Notes under the pieces: generated by a model
What the model saw: the letters and a program-made list of their open reading frames with translations, nothing else
Databases searched by the model: none
What the model was told of the DNA's origin: nothing
Shown: piece after piece, positions 43,491 through 54,626 of the stretch
Numbering within the stretch: the stretch's first letter is position 1
Layout of the letters: every line of letters starts with the position of its first letter
Origin: Plectranthus barbatus
Lineage: Eukaryota > Streptophyta > Magnoliopsida > Lamiales > Lamiaceae
Assembly: GCA_026898455.1 (NCBI GenBank)
Contig: JAPKLW010000047.1
Location: 431,871 to 495,870 of the forward strand
Direction of reading: 5' to 3'
DNA: 64,000 bases
Made by a program: the position numbers and the translations under genes

Positions 43491-46400
43491 TTACGCAGGG
43501 GGGTTACACATGCCTAGAGATTTTCTCAAATATGAGAATCTCTCAAAGTCAAGAGCTTTAGTAAATATATCTGCTATTTGTTCTTTCGTTGAGACAAACT
43601 TTAAAGTAATTAAACCTTTTTCTACCAAATCACGTATAAAGTTGTGTCTTATGTCAATGTGCTTTGTGCGTGAGTGTTGGACAGGATTTTTAGCAATTCC
43701 TATCGCACTAGCATTATCACACAAGAGAGTCAGAGTTTCAGTAGACAAACCATAGTCTTCTAACATTTGTCTCATCCAAAGTAGTTGAGTGCACCCACTG
43801 GCTGCTGAGATATATTCAGCTTCAGCCGTGGATAGTGAGATACAATTCTGTTTCTTGCTTGACCATGACACCAAGTTTGCACCCATCAGAAAATCTCCAC
43901 CACTTGTGTTTTTCCTATCGTCCACGTCACCTGCCCAGTCTGCATCACTGTATCCTGTAATGTTAGTGTCAGACTGTTTTGTATACCAAAGTCCAAAATT
44001 AGGAGTGCCAGAGATATATCGAATTATTCTTTTAACAGCTTTTACGTGTGACTCCTTGGGGTCAGACTGGTACCTAGCACATACACCAACACTAAACAAA
44101 ATATCAGGACGACTAGCAGACAAGTATAAGAGACTTCCTATCATGCTACGATAAAGGATAGGTTCAACTTTGACACCAGAACTATCCCTACATAGTTTAT
44201 CACTACTTCTCATAGGTGTCTTCATGTGTTTAGAATTATCTAGACCAAACCTTTTAACAATTCCTAAAGCATACTTAGACTGAGATTTAAAGACTCCATC
44301 TTTACGTTGCATAATTTGTAAACCTAAAAAATAATTTAATTCGCCTACCATGCTCCTTTGAAACATGTTTGACATGTTGGTGACAAACTCATCGACAAGT
44401 TTGACATCAGAAGCACCAAACAAAATATCATCCACATAAATTTGAGCTATAATAAAATTATTTCCTAAATGTTTAACAAAGAGGGTTTTATCAGCATTAC
44501 CTCTTACAAACCTTAAATCCAATAGAAATTCGGTGAGTCTGGCATACCATGCTCGAGGAGCTTGTTTTAAGCCGTAAAGGGCCTTTTTGAGCCTGTAAAC
44601 ATGATCCGGCTTTGACGAATCTTCAAAGCCTTTGGGTTGCTCGACATAAGCTTCCTCTTCCAGAATCCCATTCGAGAAGTCGCTTTTAACGTCCATTTGA
44701 TAAAATGAGAAATCTGCAGTACAAGCAATAGAAATCAAGAGACAGATTGACTCTAATCTTGCCACAGGAGCAAATGTCTCGTCAAAGTCAATGCCTTCAA
44801 CTTGCGTATACCCCTGAGCAACCAATCTCAACTTGTTTCTCACAACATTGCCCTTTTTGTCAGTCTTGTTTTAGAAAATCGATTTGGTTCCAATAACATT
44901 TTTGTCATTTGGCCTTGGAACCAACTCCCAAACATCATTATACTCGAATTGACTTAGTTCCTCTTGCATGGACTTAATCCAAAATTCATCTGCAAGAGCA
45001 TCTTTGACATTCTTTGGTTCAGTTAGTGATAAATAACATGCGGAGTGTAAGAGATTAAATTTTGAAGATAAACACATAGATCTGACCATTTCTCGGTAAT
45101 TGACAGGATCCTTCTTTCTAGTTTGGATTCCCTCTGTCAAATTTTCGATTACCTGAGATGTGGGATTATCCTTCCTTATTCTGAGAGGAGGGTCCCTTCT
45201 GTCATGGTTTGACACTGGGGTGTCAGAGTGGTCATCTGTGTCAAAGTTTGATGAAGTTTGACTCGAGGTAGACTGATCACTGGGTGACTGTTCATTAGTA
45301 GACGGTTCTTCAGAACTTTCAATTAGATGAGATGCATCTAATTCATCGATCTTCTCAATCAGAGAGCCAGCTTCGTCAAACACAACATTGACCGACTCTT
45401 GGATGGTTTGAGTGTCAAGGTTGTAGACTCGATAGGCTCAGCTGTTGCTAGCATACCCAAGGAATAGGGCTTTACTGCTCCTTGTGTCCAGTTTGGTAAG
45501 ATAATCCCTGTCGTTAAACACAAAACACAAACACCCAAAGACATGTAAGTACTTTAGGTTATGTTTCTTACCATTAAGAATTTCATAAGGTGTGGTCTTT
45601 GTACCAGGTCGGAGATAGACCCTGTTGATCAGGTGGCACGTCGTGTTAACAGCTTTAGCACACAACCTTTAGGAAAGGTTCTTTGAGTTTAACATAACTC
45701 AGACCATTTCCTGGAGTGTTCGGTTCTTTCTCTCCACCACTCCGTTCTATTGTGGTGTCTTGGGTGCTGAGAACTCGTGAGAGATGCCTTTTCTTTCACA
45801 AAATTGGTTGAAGATTTCGTTTTCAAACTCTCTCCCATGGTCGGTTCGGATTCGTATGACACTAGAGTGATAGAGCTTCTTGAATTTCTTGTAAAGCTTC
45901 TTGAAGTGATCAAAGGCTTCAGACTTTTCTCTTAGAAATTCCACCCACGTGAATCTTGAGAAGTTATCTCTACACACTAACACATATCTTTTCCGACCTA
46001 TACTTTCAACTTCAATAGGCCCCATCAAATCCATGTGAAGTAATTCAAAACATGTGCTTGAGTTAACTGAATCGGTGACAGGATGAGATGAACGAACCTG
46101 TTTACCTTTTGTACATGGACCACAAACTTTGCCAGGGTTAAACTTCAGGTTTGGAACTCCTTTGACTGCATCAGCTTTAAGAAGTTTCTGAATGCAATGT
46201 GAACTTGCATGTCCAATCTTCTGGTGCCATTGTTCAGCTTCATCAGGCTTTGACACCAGACATCTTCCTTCTTGTTCAGCTTGATAGCAATTGTCTGAGG
46301 ATCGACTGCCAAACATAACACACCTATTAGTTTTATCGTATACCTCACAGACGTCCTTGTCGAATTTGACAACCATCCCATCATCGCACAGCTGACTTAT

Positions 46401-46622
46401 GCTGATCAGATTGGCGGTTAGACCTTCCATGTACAACACATGTTGAAGTTTAGGGATGTCTGGCACGTTCAGGGTTCCTTTGCCTGTAATTCTCCCTTTA
46501 GCTCCTCCTCCATATGTAATAGAACCACCGTAGATTTCTGAGTAGTCTGACAGACATGATCGATCGCCTGTCATATGTCTGGAGCAGCTACTGTCAAAGT
46601 ACCATGTACCTACAATATTAGT
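43491..46622 (-). pseudogene. pol: A pol: protease, integrase, RT, RNase H
   Basis: In frame with gag and without any frameshift. Near 46595 the protease site reads DSSCSRHMTG where B has DSG, so the conserved Gly is Ser (codon 46587-46589). The integrase zinc region (HQKIGHASSHC, CGPCTKGK) and core (LLHMDLMGP, RTDHGREFEN, FSAPKTPQ-stop-NGVVERKN) follow. The linker ends in RDPPLRIRKDNPTSQVI. RT has YVDD at 44428-44439; RNase H has LSTAEAEYISAASGC; pol ends in SLGMCNPPA at 43491. Stops: 45747-45749, 45699-45701, 45669-45671, 45438-45440 and 44871-44873. At 45747 and 45438 the change is CAG or CGA to TAG or TGA by comparison with B, as expected from C-to-T decay. The lineage agrees with SIRE. 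Confidence 0.92.
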
Positions 46623-48476
46623 CTATAACGAAGTATAAATAACGAAAAAGTTTGAACTTGTTTTCTGGTTTTCATCTGCTATTCTTTTCCTGCAGAAAGG
46701 CTTGATGTGACCTGCCTTGTTACAGTAATGACACACATACTTCTTTGACTTTTCCTTCTCGTTTGACACTCTGGTGTCAGACTCCCCCTTTGTAAATTTG
46801 ATCATTTTCTGAGGATCAAAAAGATTAGAACTGGGATCTGCATACCCAAGTCCACTTCCATAAGATGTCTTAGTGGCAAGGATCTCATCAAGAGTGTCTC
46901 GTCCTCGATTGATTTTGTCAAAGACAGAGTCAGCTTCCTTCAGCTTTTCCTTGAGATTGCTGACATCTTTGTCCCTCCTAGTGAGAAGAACCTCCAATCT
47001 CATCAGTTGTCTCCTTAAGGACTGATTTTCTTCTTTAAGTCTTTCAATCTCCTGTCCTTGTTCCTCACATCGTCTATCCACAATGTTAAAGAGATCACTG
47101 ACTTTCTCCATCTCTTTTGGAGAATTGACAAAGTTTCCTTCTTCCTCATTTCTTTGACCTGAAACACACTCAGAAATTGAAACGTCAGAGTTAGATGCAT
47201 TATACCAGTTTCTGGTGTCACCACATGGTACAATAGTGAGATCACTTGCATCTTCATTGCTTTCGAACTCTTCAGTGTTGTCTAATTCCATCAGGCCATC
47301 TTCATCAAGTTCTTCAATCCTAACATATAACACAACCTTCTCATCCTCATCCTCATCAGTGTCAGAGTCGTTGCTGAGGGTGGTGTTAAAGTTTAGCTTC
47401 TTTCTTCTTAGAACAGTTGGATATTCATTAGCGAAATGACCCATTCCAGAACACCCATGACACTTGACACTATCAAAAGTAGAACTTTCTGAAAAAGGAT
47501 TAATACCATTTTTGGCGTATTTATCACTCTTACGTGAGGATGTGGTTGAGTTACTTGAGGCACTTGAAGGCACAGAGGTTGAGGTTTTGAACCTCCTTGA
47601 GCTGGATTCACATTTTCCTTTCTTCATGGATCTCATGAATTTGTTGAACTTTTTTGTTAAGAGCACTAGATTCGGTTGTTCCTCATCTAGAAATTCATCG
47701 TCTGACACCTCGAGGTCAAACTTTGATAATTTTGACACACTTTCAACTGGTTCTTTTACAGCATGAAGTGCTATGATTTTGCCCCTGTAAACCTGTTTTT
47801 GTTCATTCAAATTCATTTCAAATGTGGTAAGAATGCTTACCAATTCACCAATCTCCAGCTTTTCCAAATCGTTGGCCTTTTCAATGGCTGAAATTTTGTA
47901 ATTGAATCTTTCAGGTAGAGATCTAAGCATCTTGCTAACAAGTCTTTCATTGCTAATTGTATCTTCGAGTGCGAGAGCTTCATTAGCCATGGTCACCATC
48001 TTTTCAAAGTATTCGGTGGTGGTTTCGTCCTCGGCCATGCGGAGATTCTCAAACTTGGTAGTGAGGAGTCTCATTTTGGTCTTACGCACACTGGCTGACC
48101 CTTCGCATTTGGCTTGAAGAATAAGTCAGGCTTCTTTTGCTTCTAAGCAACTTGAAATTAACCTAGCACAACCAATATCAACAGACATAAAAATTGCATT
48201 AAGGGCTTTAGCATTGCAGTTTGACAACATTCGTTCCTCATTCGACCATTTTCCTTCTTCTTTTGGAATCGTGACAGTCTTTGTTGCATCTTCAGGATCT
48301 GGAACTTCTTCCTTCGGAGGTGTCCATCCTTCCAGCAACGCAGCCCAAGCTCTCTCATCAACATCTTTAATATAAATTTGCATACGGGTTTTCCACATGT
48401 TGTAGTTGGTCCCATTGCAATCCAACACGGGAGGACAGGCTGGCACACTCGACATATCCATTGTGAAAAACTGCAC
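46623..48476 (-). pseudogene. gag: A gag
   Basis: It starts MQFFTMDMSSVPACPPVLDC (48476; the ATG at residue 6 is also possible) with the SIRE-like block NGTNYNMWKTRMQIYIKDVD. A stop at 48126-48128 replaces a Trp codon. The helical region follows (LLTTKFENLRMAEDETTTEY), then a first knuckle, CHGCSGMGHFANEY, in which the last Cys is Tyr. A long acidic and coiled-coil part runs 47350-46930 (EEQGQEIERLKEENQSLRRQ). A second, intact knuckle, CHYCNKAGHIKPFC, lies near 46730. A stop at 46623-46625 separates gag from protease, still in frame. Gag with two knuckles and a coiled coil is large, about 615 codons. It shares with B the last knuckle and the spacing to the protease. Confidence 0.9.
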
Positions 48477-48510
48477 TCAGGAAAGAAACTACTTAGTCCG
48501 TCAAGTAGAG

Positions 48511-48523
48511 GCTCTGGACGCCA
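48511..48523 (-). other. putative primer-binding site of A, atypical
   Basis: Two bases after the 5' LTR the minus strand reads TGGCGTCCAGAGC instead of TGGTATCAGAGC. It is in the right place and shares both ends with the Met-tRNA complement, but differs in the middle and is one base longer. It may be a mutated site or the complement of another tRNA. Confidence 0.6.
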
Positions 48524-48525
48524 AT

Positions 48526-49433
48526 TGATATAATTTGGTGCCCGAGTTTAACACAATGGTTTCAAAGACAAAGTAGACAGAATGTTTGACACACAAAAGT
48601 CAAAGTGCAAAATGTAAAAGAGTTTGACACAGCGGAATTAATTGTTCGAAGGTTTATAAATAATAAACCCTCGAGAGCCACACGGAAAATAGTTTTCACT
48701 TATTCAAACAAAGTTTTTACAAGTGAAGAACAAAATACTAAAACAATATAAAAATTTTCCTAAGTTCACTCCTTAGTAAAATTTCTACGAAAAATAATCA
48801 AACACAAAAACTACACGATACAACCCAATTACTCCTCCACCGTAGGATTCACTCTTCGAATATGGATTCCACAACTCGATTGTAATCTTCGTGTACTCGG
48901 TGAATGATTGGAAGAAAACGTTTCAGCCTAGAGAGCTCGTATGAATGTGTCTAACCTCTAATCCACATGTCTCTAGTCTTCTTCGTCTTCTATTTATTTG
49001 TCTTGGAGCACTCGTACACTTCTTCCACTACTTGGCAATGGATCGTGTCCCTCTTCCACGTCTTTACCTATTCATACAACAAAAATGAACTCCCACTAAC
49101 TCACGTGGGGGTTAGATAAAGATGTAGAGGTGCTCCCTATTATTTAGGAACTAGAATAACAACCTAGAATAACAATATAAAGTATATAATTAATAAGACA
49201 TAATTAATAGGCTTAATATATACGAATCCTAATATATAGGACCTGTAAAAACGTCATTAAATAGATAAATATAAGTTTCCTAAAATATAGGAGTTAGTTG
49301 TAACAAACAGATTCAGAACTTTGACATTGAAGGGTCAATGTTGTAAGCATATAAGGTTTGAATTAACCTGTCAATGCGAGTAAGTTTGACAACCGTGTGT
49401 CAAACTTACATATTCGCATATTCGTACTTCACA
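48526..49433 (-). repeat. 5' LTR of element A
   Basis: 908 bp, TGATATAATTTGGTGCCC to GTACTTCACA on the plus strand; the CACTC duplication follows at 49434-49438. No canonical TATA box is obvious; CTATTTATTTG at 48988-48998 is the closest. Confidence 0.92.
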
Positions 49434-49438
49434 CACTC

Positions 49439-50006
49439 TTCGGAGATGGATTCTACAACTCGATTGTAGATTTCGTGCACTTGATGAATGATAGTAGGAT
49501 GATGCAGCCTAGAGAAATCACGTGTGTATAATTGTCTAACACCGATCTCTAATCTTCTTCGTCTTATATTTATTGAACTTGGAACACACGTACGCGTCTT
49601 CCACTACTTTCAATGGAATGTGTCTTCTTCCACTTCTTTTACCTAGTCATGCCACAAAACACAATGTCCACTAACTCACATGGAGGTTAATAAGGAAGTG
49701 GAGGTGCTCCCTAATATTTAGGAACAAGAATAAATAATAAAATAAAATTCAATATAGTTATTAACAATAACATATACGTTCTCTAATATTTAGAACCTGA
49801 AAAAACATAACAAAACAGATATATACAAGATTCCTATAAAATAGGAGTTAGTTGTAGCAAACAGATACAGAGGTTTAACATAGAAGTGTCAAAGTTAAAC
49901 AGAATCTGTCAAAGTTACAACAGACTCGGATAAGATTAACATCAAAGTGCCAATGAGAGGTAAGTTTGACAACGTTGTGTCAAACTTACTTATTTGACAC
50001 TTTACA
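49439..50006 (-). repeat. B 3' LTR, start segment
   Basis: Continues the LTR split at 20264 (TTCGGAGATGGATTC onwards) and ends GACACTTTACA, followed by the purine tract. Together the two segments make an 894-bp LTR, close to the 909 bp of A. Confidence 0.88.
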
Positions 50007-50017
50007 ATCTCCCCCTT
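50007..50017 (-). other. polypurine tract of B
   Basis: AAGGGGGAGAT on the minus strand, identical to A. Confidence 0.9.
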
Positions 50018-50382
50018 AAGCTTATCCGACCTGTTACCATTCCATATGGATCATCCATAACAAAACAGCATTCATTGCCACACATTTTCATATGGTGCAA
50101 CCATAATAAAAGTAAATAAAGGTATGGATCATCCATAATCAAAATGAAGATATTACATTAAGCAACAAAACATAAAGATTCAAAGGTTGCATAGAACTCC
50201 CCCTGAATCTTAAAATATTCATCAAAACAAACAAAAACTTAACAAGTCAAACATAATTAAAATTGTTATTGGCAAGAAAAAAGTAAATTGTTAAAAGGAA
50301 TCATCATCATCCATGCAGCAGCAGACTCCTCTCCCTCCCAGGCCACACTTTCTCCCCCTGAATGGTACCAGGTGGGGAAGCT
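50018..50382 (-). other. 3' untranslated region of B
   Basis: AT-rich stretch colinear with 21185-21500 in A. No gene is seen. Confidence 0.6.
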
Positions 50383-51244
50383 TTAATCCAGATCCTGCAG
50401 CAACTTCAGAGCCTGCTTTAGAAGCCTCTTGGCTTGTTGCATCTTGGAAGTGCGGTCTGGAGAGAAAGTACCAACATCCACATCTTCACCCTTGGAAGTG
50501 TCACTCGGAACATATGAAAAGTCTTTAACCCTTGTGTCACCCTTCCTAGTCAGAGATTGCTGAAAGACCAGAGGGATGGGATCAGACTGCAACTCTTCTT
50601 CCAACGAAATACTCCTTGAGATACAATAAGCGCATGGAGAAGGAAAGGATGCGGCAGGTAAGTGGAATCTAACTTTGACACTGCACGAAAAATGTTAGTA
50701 AACACAGCTTGGCCAAAGTTGAAAGGTAGACCAATTCCAATCCTGTAGATAAGTTCAACCTGTTCTTTAGAGACCAATGACAGGGTCTTGTTTGGCAACC
50801 AATTATGCACAAAGATTTTGAACAATGCCACGTACTTCCAGGTCAGAGTGGACACAGGCATCTTGGTCACCCAAGTCTTGGCCTTTCCCCCGGTTAGTTC
50901 CACAGCCAAAACCTTCTCGGCAAACTTTGATAAAGCATCAACATTCTCAGACTTCAACCCAAGGAATGCATTAATAGAATCAGGATCAAACCTGATCACC
51001 TTTCCTCACACAAAGGACTTCCCAAACTTGTGTTTATCAAACTGGAACACCTCATCTTTCAACATGTTCGCAAAAAATTCAAGAACCAGAGTAGCACTAA
51101 AAGACGTAAACTCAGTCATAGTTTTCAGAAGGCCCCTTTTCTTAAGCAACAAATCTAACCCAACTTCGAAAACATAGAGCTATCCATCATCTTCTTAATC
51201 TTAAACTCCCTCTTAGAGTAAAACACCTTAAGAGACTTAGCTAG
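50383..51244 (-). pseudogene. B env-like ORF, C-terminal part
   Basis: After the solo LTR the ORF resumes with SLKVFYSKREFKIKKMMDSS. A one-base deletion near 51165 shifts the frame relative to A. Then come FFANMLKDEVFQ-like and VIRFDPDSINAFLGLKSENV, STLTWKYVALFKIFVHNWLP, EEQVELIYRIGIGLPFNFGQ-like sequence and YLPHPFLLHALIVSQG. A second frame change near 50605 precedes the tail ending LLKQALKLLQDLD at 50383. It aligns with pieces 30489-31355 and 21501-21844 of A, which proves that the A pieces were once one ORF. TAG codons and frameshifts rule out function. Confidence 0.75.
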
Positions 51245-52690
51245 TGTAGGATTCGATTCTACGACTAACAACATTAGTTGTTATTTAATTCACAGGACCA
51301 TTATGAGGATATCAAGAACAAATTCATTTAAATAAACCATACTACCCTATTCATGCTTCTTCAATAATTAATTGCATAGGGTGGATTCAAAAGAATACCT
51401 GATCTTCAATCGTTTGATCGACAGATCTAGATCGGAGGATAAACGACGAAGTTAAATCTGAAGCGGAATGGAACGTTGCTTTGATTGTGTTCCTACAGAT
51501 TTGACCTTCTGATTTGTTCCCTTGCTCCTTGGAAATTTGGTGAGGAATATCTACCAAGTTGAATTAGAAAGCCGGAGGATTCGATCAGAAAAAACCCTCC
51601 CTCTGATCGCCGATTTCTCTCTCTCTCTCTCTCTCTCTTAATTCAACATTCTGATTTGAATATTAAATTGTATACTGTGGTGGCTACTTCTGACCTAGAG
51701 AGAAATCCTTTATATAGTGTTAGGGTTTTAAGAAACCCTAACCCTAATGGGCTTGAGCAGTTTGTGGGCCAGACCAGGGATCAAATGCAAATAATAAAGT
51801 GGGCCCTCTTTATTAATTAATCCTTCCTTGTTCAACCCAGAACATAATTAATTAATAAAACATTGTTTTAACCTTCACCGCGGTAGCAATGCTGACTCGC
51901 CCATTTATTACCACGTTATTAGGAACGGGTTGCATTAAACAAACATGATCCACATATTTAAGGTTTTAGAAATTCATTAATTAATTTGGTTTATGATAAT
52001 CAACCACAATTAATTATTTTCTTATTTCCTGATTAATACCACTCACTCCTTTTCTCTTATGCTCGAACAAATCATTCAGCCTGCAGGACTTAGCATAAAG
52101 AACCTTGTGAGTTCATCAGGGAATGTCACCATCCTGAAACGGATATGCTTACCTATACATCCAGCCTAAGCAGACCCCACACAAATTGCCAACACCCAAA
52201 GTGTAGGTATAAGAGTACATGTAAGACTCGCCACCATAGCAGATCAAAGTGTGGTCAATCCGTGTGTGCCCCTCATCCTTCAGTAAGGTTTAAGATCATA
52301 GGAAGTATGTTAAGGATCTGGCTCATTCACATGTCAATGAGAATGGCACATCCCACTATTGATCTCATCAATACATAAACATGTACCGACACATCAAGTA
52401 GCTAGGATAAGGCCACTTATGAACCGATGTGTCGCAACTTAAACCAACAGCCTATCCAGGGACTGTTTCAGCTATGATACTGTTTATATCTCGCTAGGTC
52501 AAACGAGCCATATGATCCTCTGTGATCTCCTACACACCATATGGTCATCCCTATCTATGAGATAAAAGGATATTATAGTTCGTCGTATGTTCACATTTAT
52601 CAGATATCGGGAATTGTTGATGCAACACATAAATGAAGGCCAGTATGCAAAACACTTAATCATTTATGCTTTCAGTATACAATCCCAACA
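51245..52690 (-). repeat. solo copia LTR in B env-like ORF, target duplication GCTAG
   Basis: 1446 bp, plus-strand ends TGTAGGATTCG and AATCCCAACA, with GCTAG at 51240-51244 and 52691-52695. It resembles the E1/E2 LTRs in length, layout and the words CTGAAAGCAT and TTAATTAATT, but it is a third family. The microsatellite (CT)n lies at 51609-51639. No internal sequence remains. Confidence 0.92.
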
Positions 52691-53886
52691 GCTAGGCAGT
52701 GATAGTACTTCACAGAATATGATCAACTAACATCATAATCAGAATCTTCGTCAGAGGAGGAAGGAGTACATTTGCCTTTCTGGGATGAGGGCTCCATGGA
52801 TTCAGATTTTCCAACCTTGGGATTCTTTGACCTCTGGGCATCAGATCATTCAAGAGATTCAGATTTTGAATGTCGTTTGGCAGACTTTCACACCAATTTC
52901 CTTGGCTTTGGCTTGCTTTTCTTTGAAGAGGGTGCACCTTCAGATTTCTTTCTTTTCTTCTCCGGTTGCTCACCACTTGAGTCAGCATGTTCTTCAGTTT
53001 GTTCGGCTTCTTGTGGATCTATCTTGAAGTCTTCGTCAGAGCTCTCCAAATCACCGGACTCAGAGTCTGACACCATATTGTCAGACTTCAAAGATGGTTC
53101 CAGCAAATCATCAGCTTTCGTGAACACATGAGGGGTATCCGTTAGGCTCTTCTGAAACTTCCTTGGTTTCACCTTCTTTCTTCGACTTGCGGCATGCTTC
53201 TTGTGCTCTTTTTTCAGAGTCTCTTCAAAAATTCTCTCGGACCTTCGTTGAGGCATCTTTCCTTCAAGTTGTTGTACAGCATCGAAGATAAGCTTCAGAT
53301 TCCCTGGGTGTTTAGCATCAATCGGGAATCCTTCTTGTCCGGGCAGAGCAAAGCGGAGCAAAGGTTCGTGAAGAACTTCTTCCGGGTTCACATCCCCAAT
53401 TATCAGGGGAAGGTTTTCGAAAGATTTTGGAGGATGGGAGGCCGAATCAGGGTTGAGGAAGGGCTCCTTTAGAATTCTCTCGATTTCTTCATTGAAAGCC
53501 TTGTCTGATTCTCTAGTGGAAGGCAAAGAAGGAGAGTTTGGATTTTGTGATTTTGTTGGGGAGGTATGAGGTTCGAAGAACGGTTCATTAGGAGTCGGCT
53601 CTTTAGGAGTGGTTCAGTGGTGAGAGAGGGTGAAGGTTCGGTGATGATCAGAAGAATGGGTTCGGCGGCGAATGGTGTAGAGGTTTCAGAGGTGAGTGGA
53701 GGAGTGGTTTCAGTGGTGAGTCGTGGAGTGGTCAAGAGTTCAGAGGTAAGAAGAGTGGTACCTTTGATGTTTGGTTGAGAGGAAGAGGCTTGGGAAGCTT
53801 TCTCCATTTGGCTCTCCAGCAGCCGTTGTAAGATCTTGGCTCCGTCCGGCGAGGCAAGGGTTTTGGCGAGGAGATCTTGGATGTTT
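52691..53886 (-). pseudogene. B env-like ORF, N-terminal part
   Basis: Start context ACTCCATGG with ATG at 53886; the fourth codon is a stop (TAA, Lys in A). The amphipathic N-terminus IQDLLAKTLASPDGAKILQR and a Thr/Pro/Glu-rich region follow, and a frameshift lies near 53620. Next come VLHEPLLRFALPGQEGFPID, FDAVQQLEGK, RSERIFEETLKK, the basic KKVKPRKF, an acidic segment and the nuclear-localisation-like tract KKRKKSEGAPSSKKSKPKPR. Further stops lie near 52888 and 52840. The solo LTR interrupts it at 52691. Comparison with A shows about 70% or more identity by eye in the conserved blocks and much weaker similarity in the low-complexity stretch. Confidence 0.75.
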
Positions 53887-54626
53887 TAATCGGCCATGGA
53901 GTATTTTTTAAGAGAGAGATGCAAGTGTTTTTAGAGAGAGAGAGAGAGGAGCTGAACGGTTTGTGTGGAGGAGAGTGATCCTTGAATGCCGTGTGATTGA
54001 TGTGAATAGTACACTTAAGTAGAAATAGGGTTAAAGCTATAACACCGAAAAAATAAGGAAAATAAATCAAATATTAAAAAACATAGATGGGATAAATTAA
54101 ATTATCTTGAAAAACAAATTCCTAAAACTTAGGTAAAAACAGAATTAATAACGGACTAGGTTAATTAAAGTTCAAAAAACCTTAAAAATTGCAACAACTA
54201 AAAACAAATTTGCAGGGAAAAATAAAAGATCAAAAAGATTTAAAGTATGATGATTGTTAACTAGTTTGACATTGGAGGGTTAAAGTTACAAAGAGTCGAT
54301 ACAAACATTCTCGTTACTCCTTCCACAAAGATTGTATGCCTAATTGCATCCAATCTTTATTACTAGATGAGAAACAAAAGAAATTAGCCAATTTACTTCT
54401 CAAATAAACTTTATTTCCACATGGTCAGAGTTCTAGCAACATTCTATCCATAATACTTTAGTTATTTTGAAAAATAGATAGGTCACAGTCACCAAGTTTT
54501 ATAACTTTGAGATCTCACACTTGTATCTCTCAGTTTAATAACTTGGCCAAATAATCGACAAATCAAACACAAACTTTAACATTCGAGAGTCAAAGCTAGA
54601 CAAGCAGTCACACACTGTCAAACCAT
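53887..54626 (-). other. spacer between pol and env-like ORF of B
   Basis: 740 bp, colinear with 42737-43490 in A. It has a CT-rich leader before the ATG (53890-53980), including CTCTCTCTCTCTCT, and a copy of the TTTGACA...GGTTAAAG motif at 54264-54286. No coding frame is visible. Confidence 0.5.

Larger units (their letters stand above)
20265..49433 (-). mobile_element. SIRE-like copia element A, complete with nested E1 and E2
   Basis: Bounded by 908-909 bp LTRs and by CACTC duplications (20260-20264 and 49434-49438). Without E1 and E2 and their extra target copies it is about 10 kb, a normal SIRE size. Order on the minus strand: 5' LTR, primer site, one gag-pol frame (48476-43491), a 754-bp spacer, the env-like ORF in three pieces (42736-41895, 31355-30489, 21844-21501), a purine tract and the 3' LTR. 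It lies inside the 3' LTR of element B, a close relative, so A is younger. The LTRs differ by roughly 5% over their first 340 bp by eye. Confidence 0.92.

Noticed and set aside
51609..51639. (CT)n run as a special regulatory element
   Set aside because: A plain microsatellite within the solo LTR; it may be part of a promoter leader but nothing supports more.
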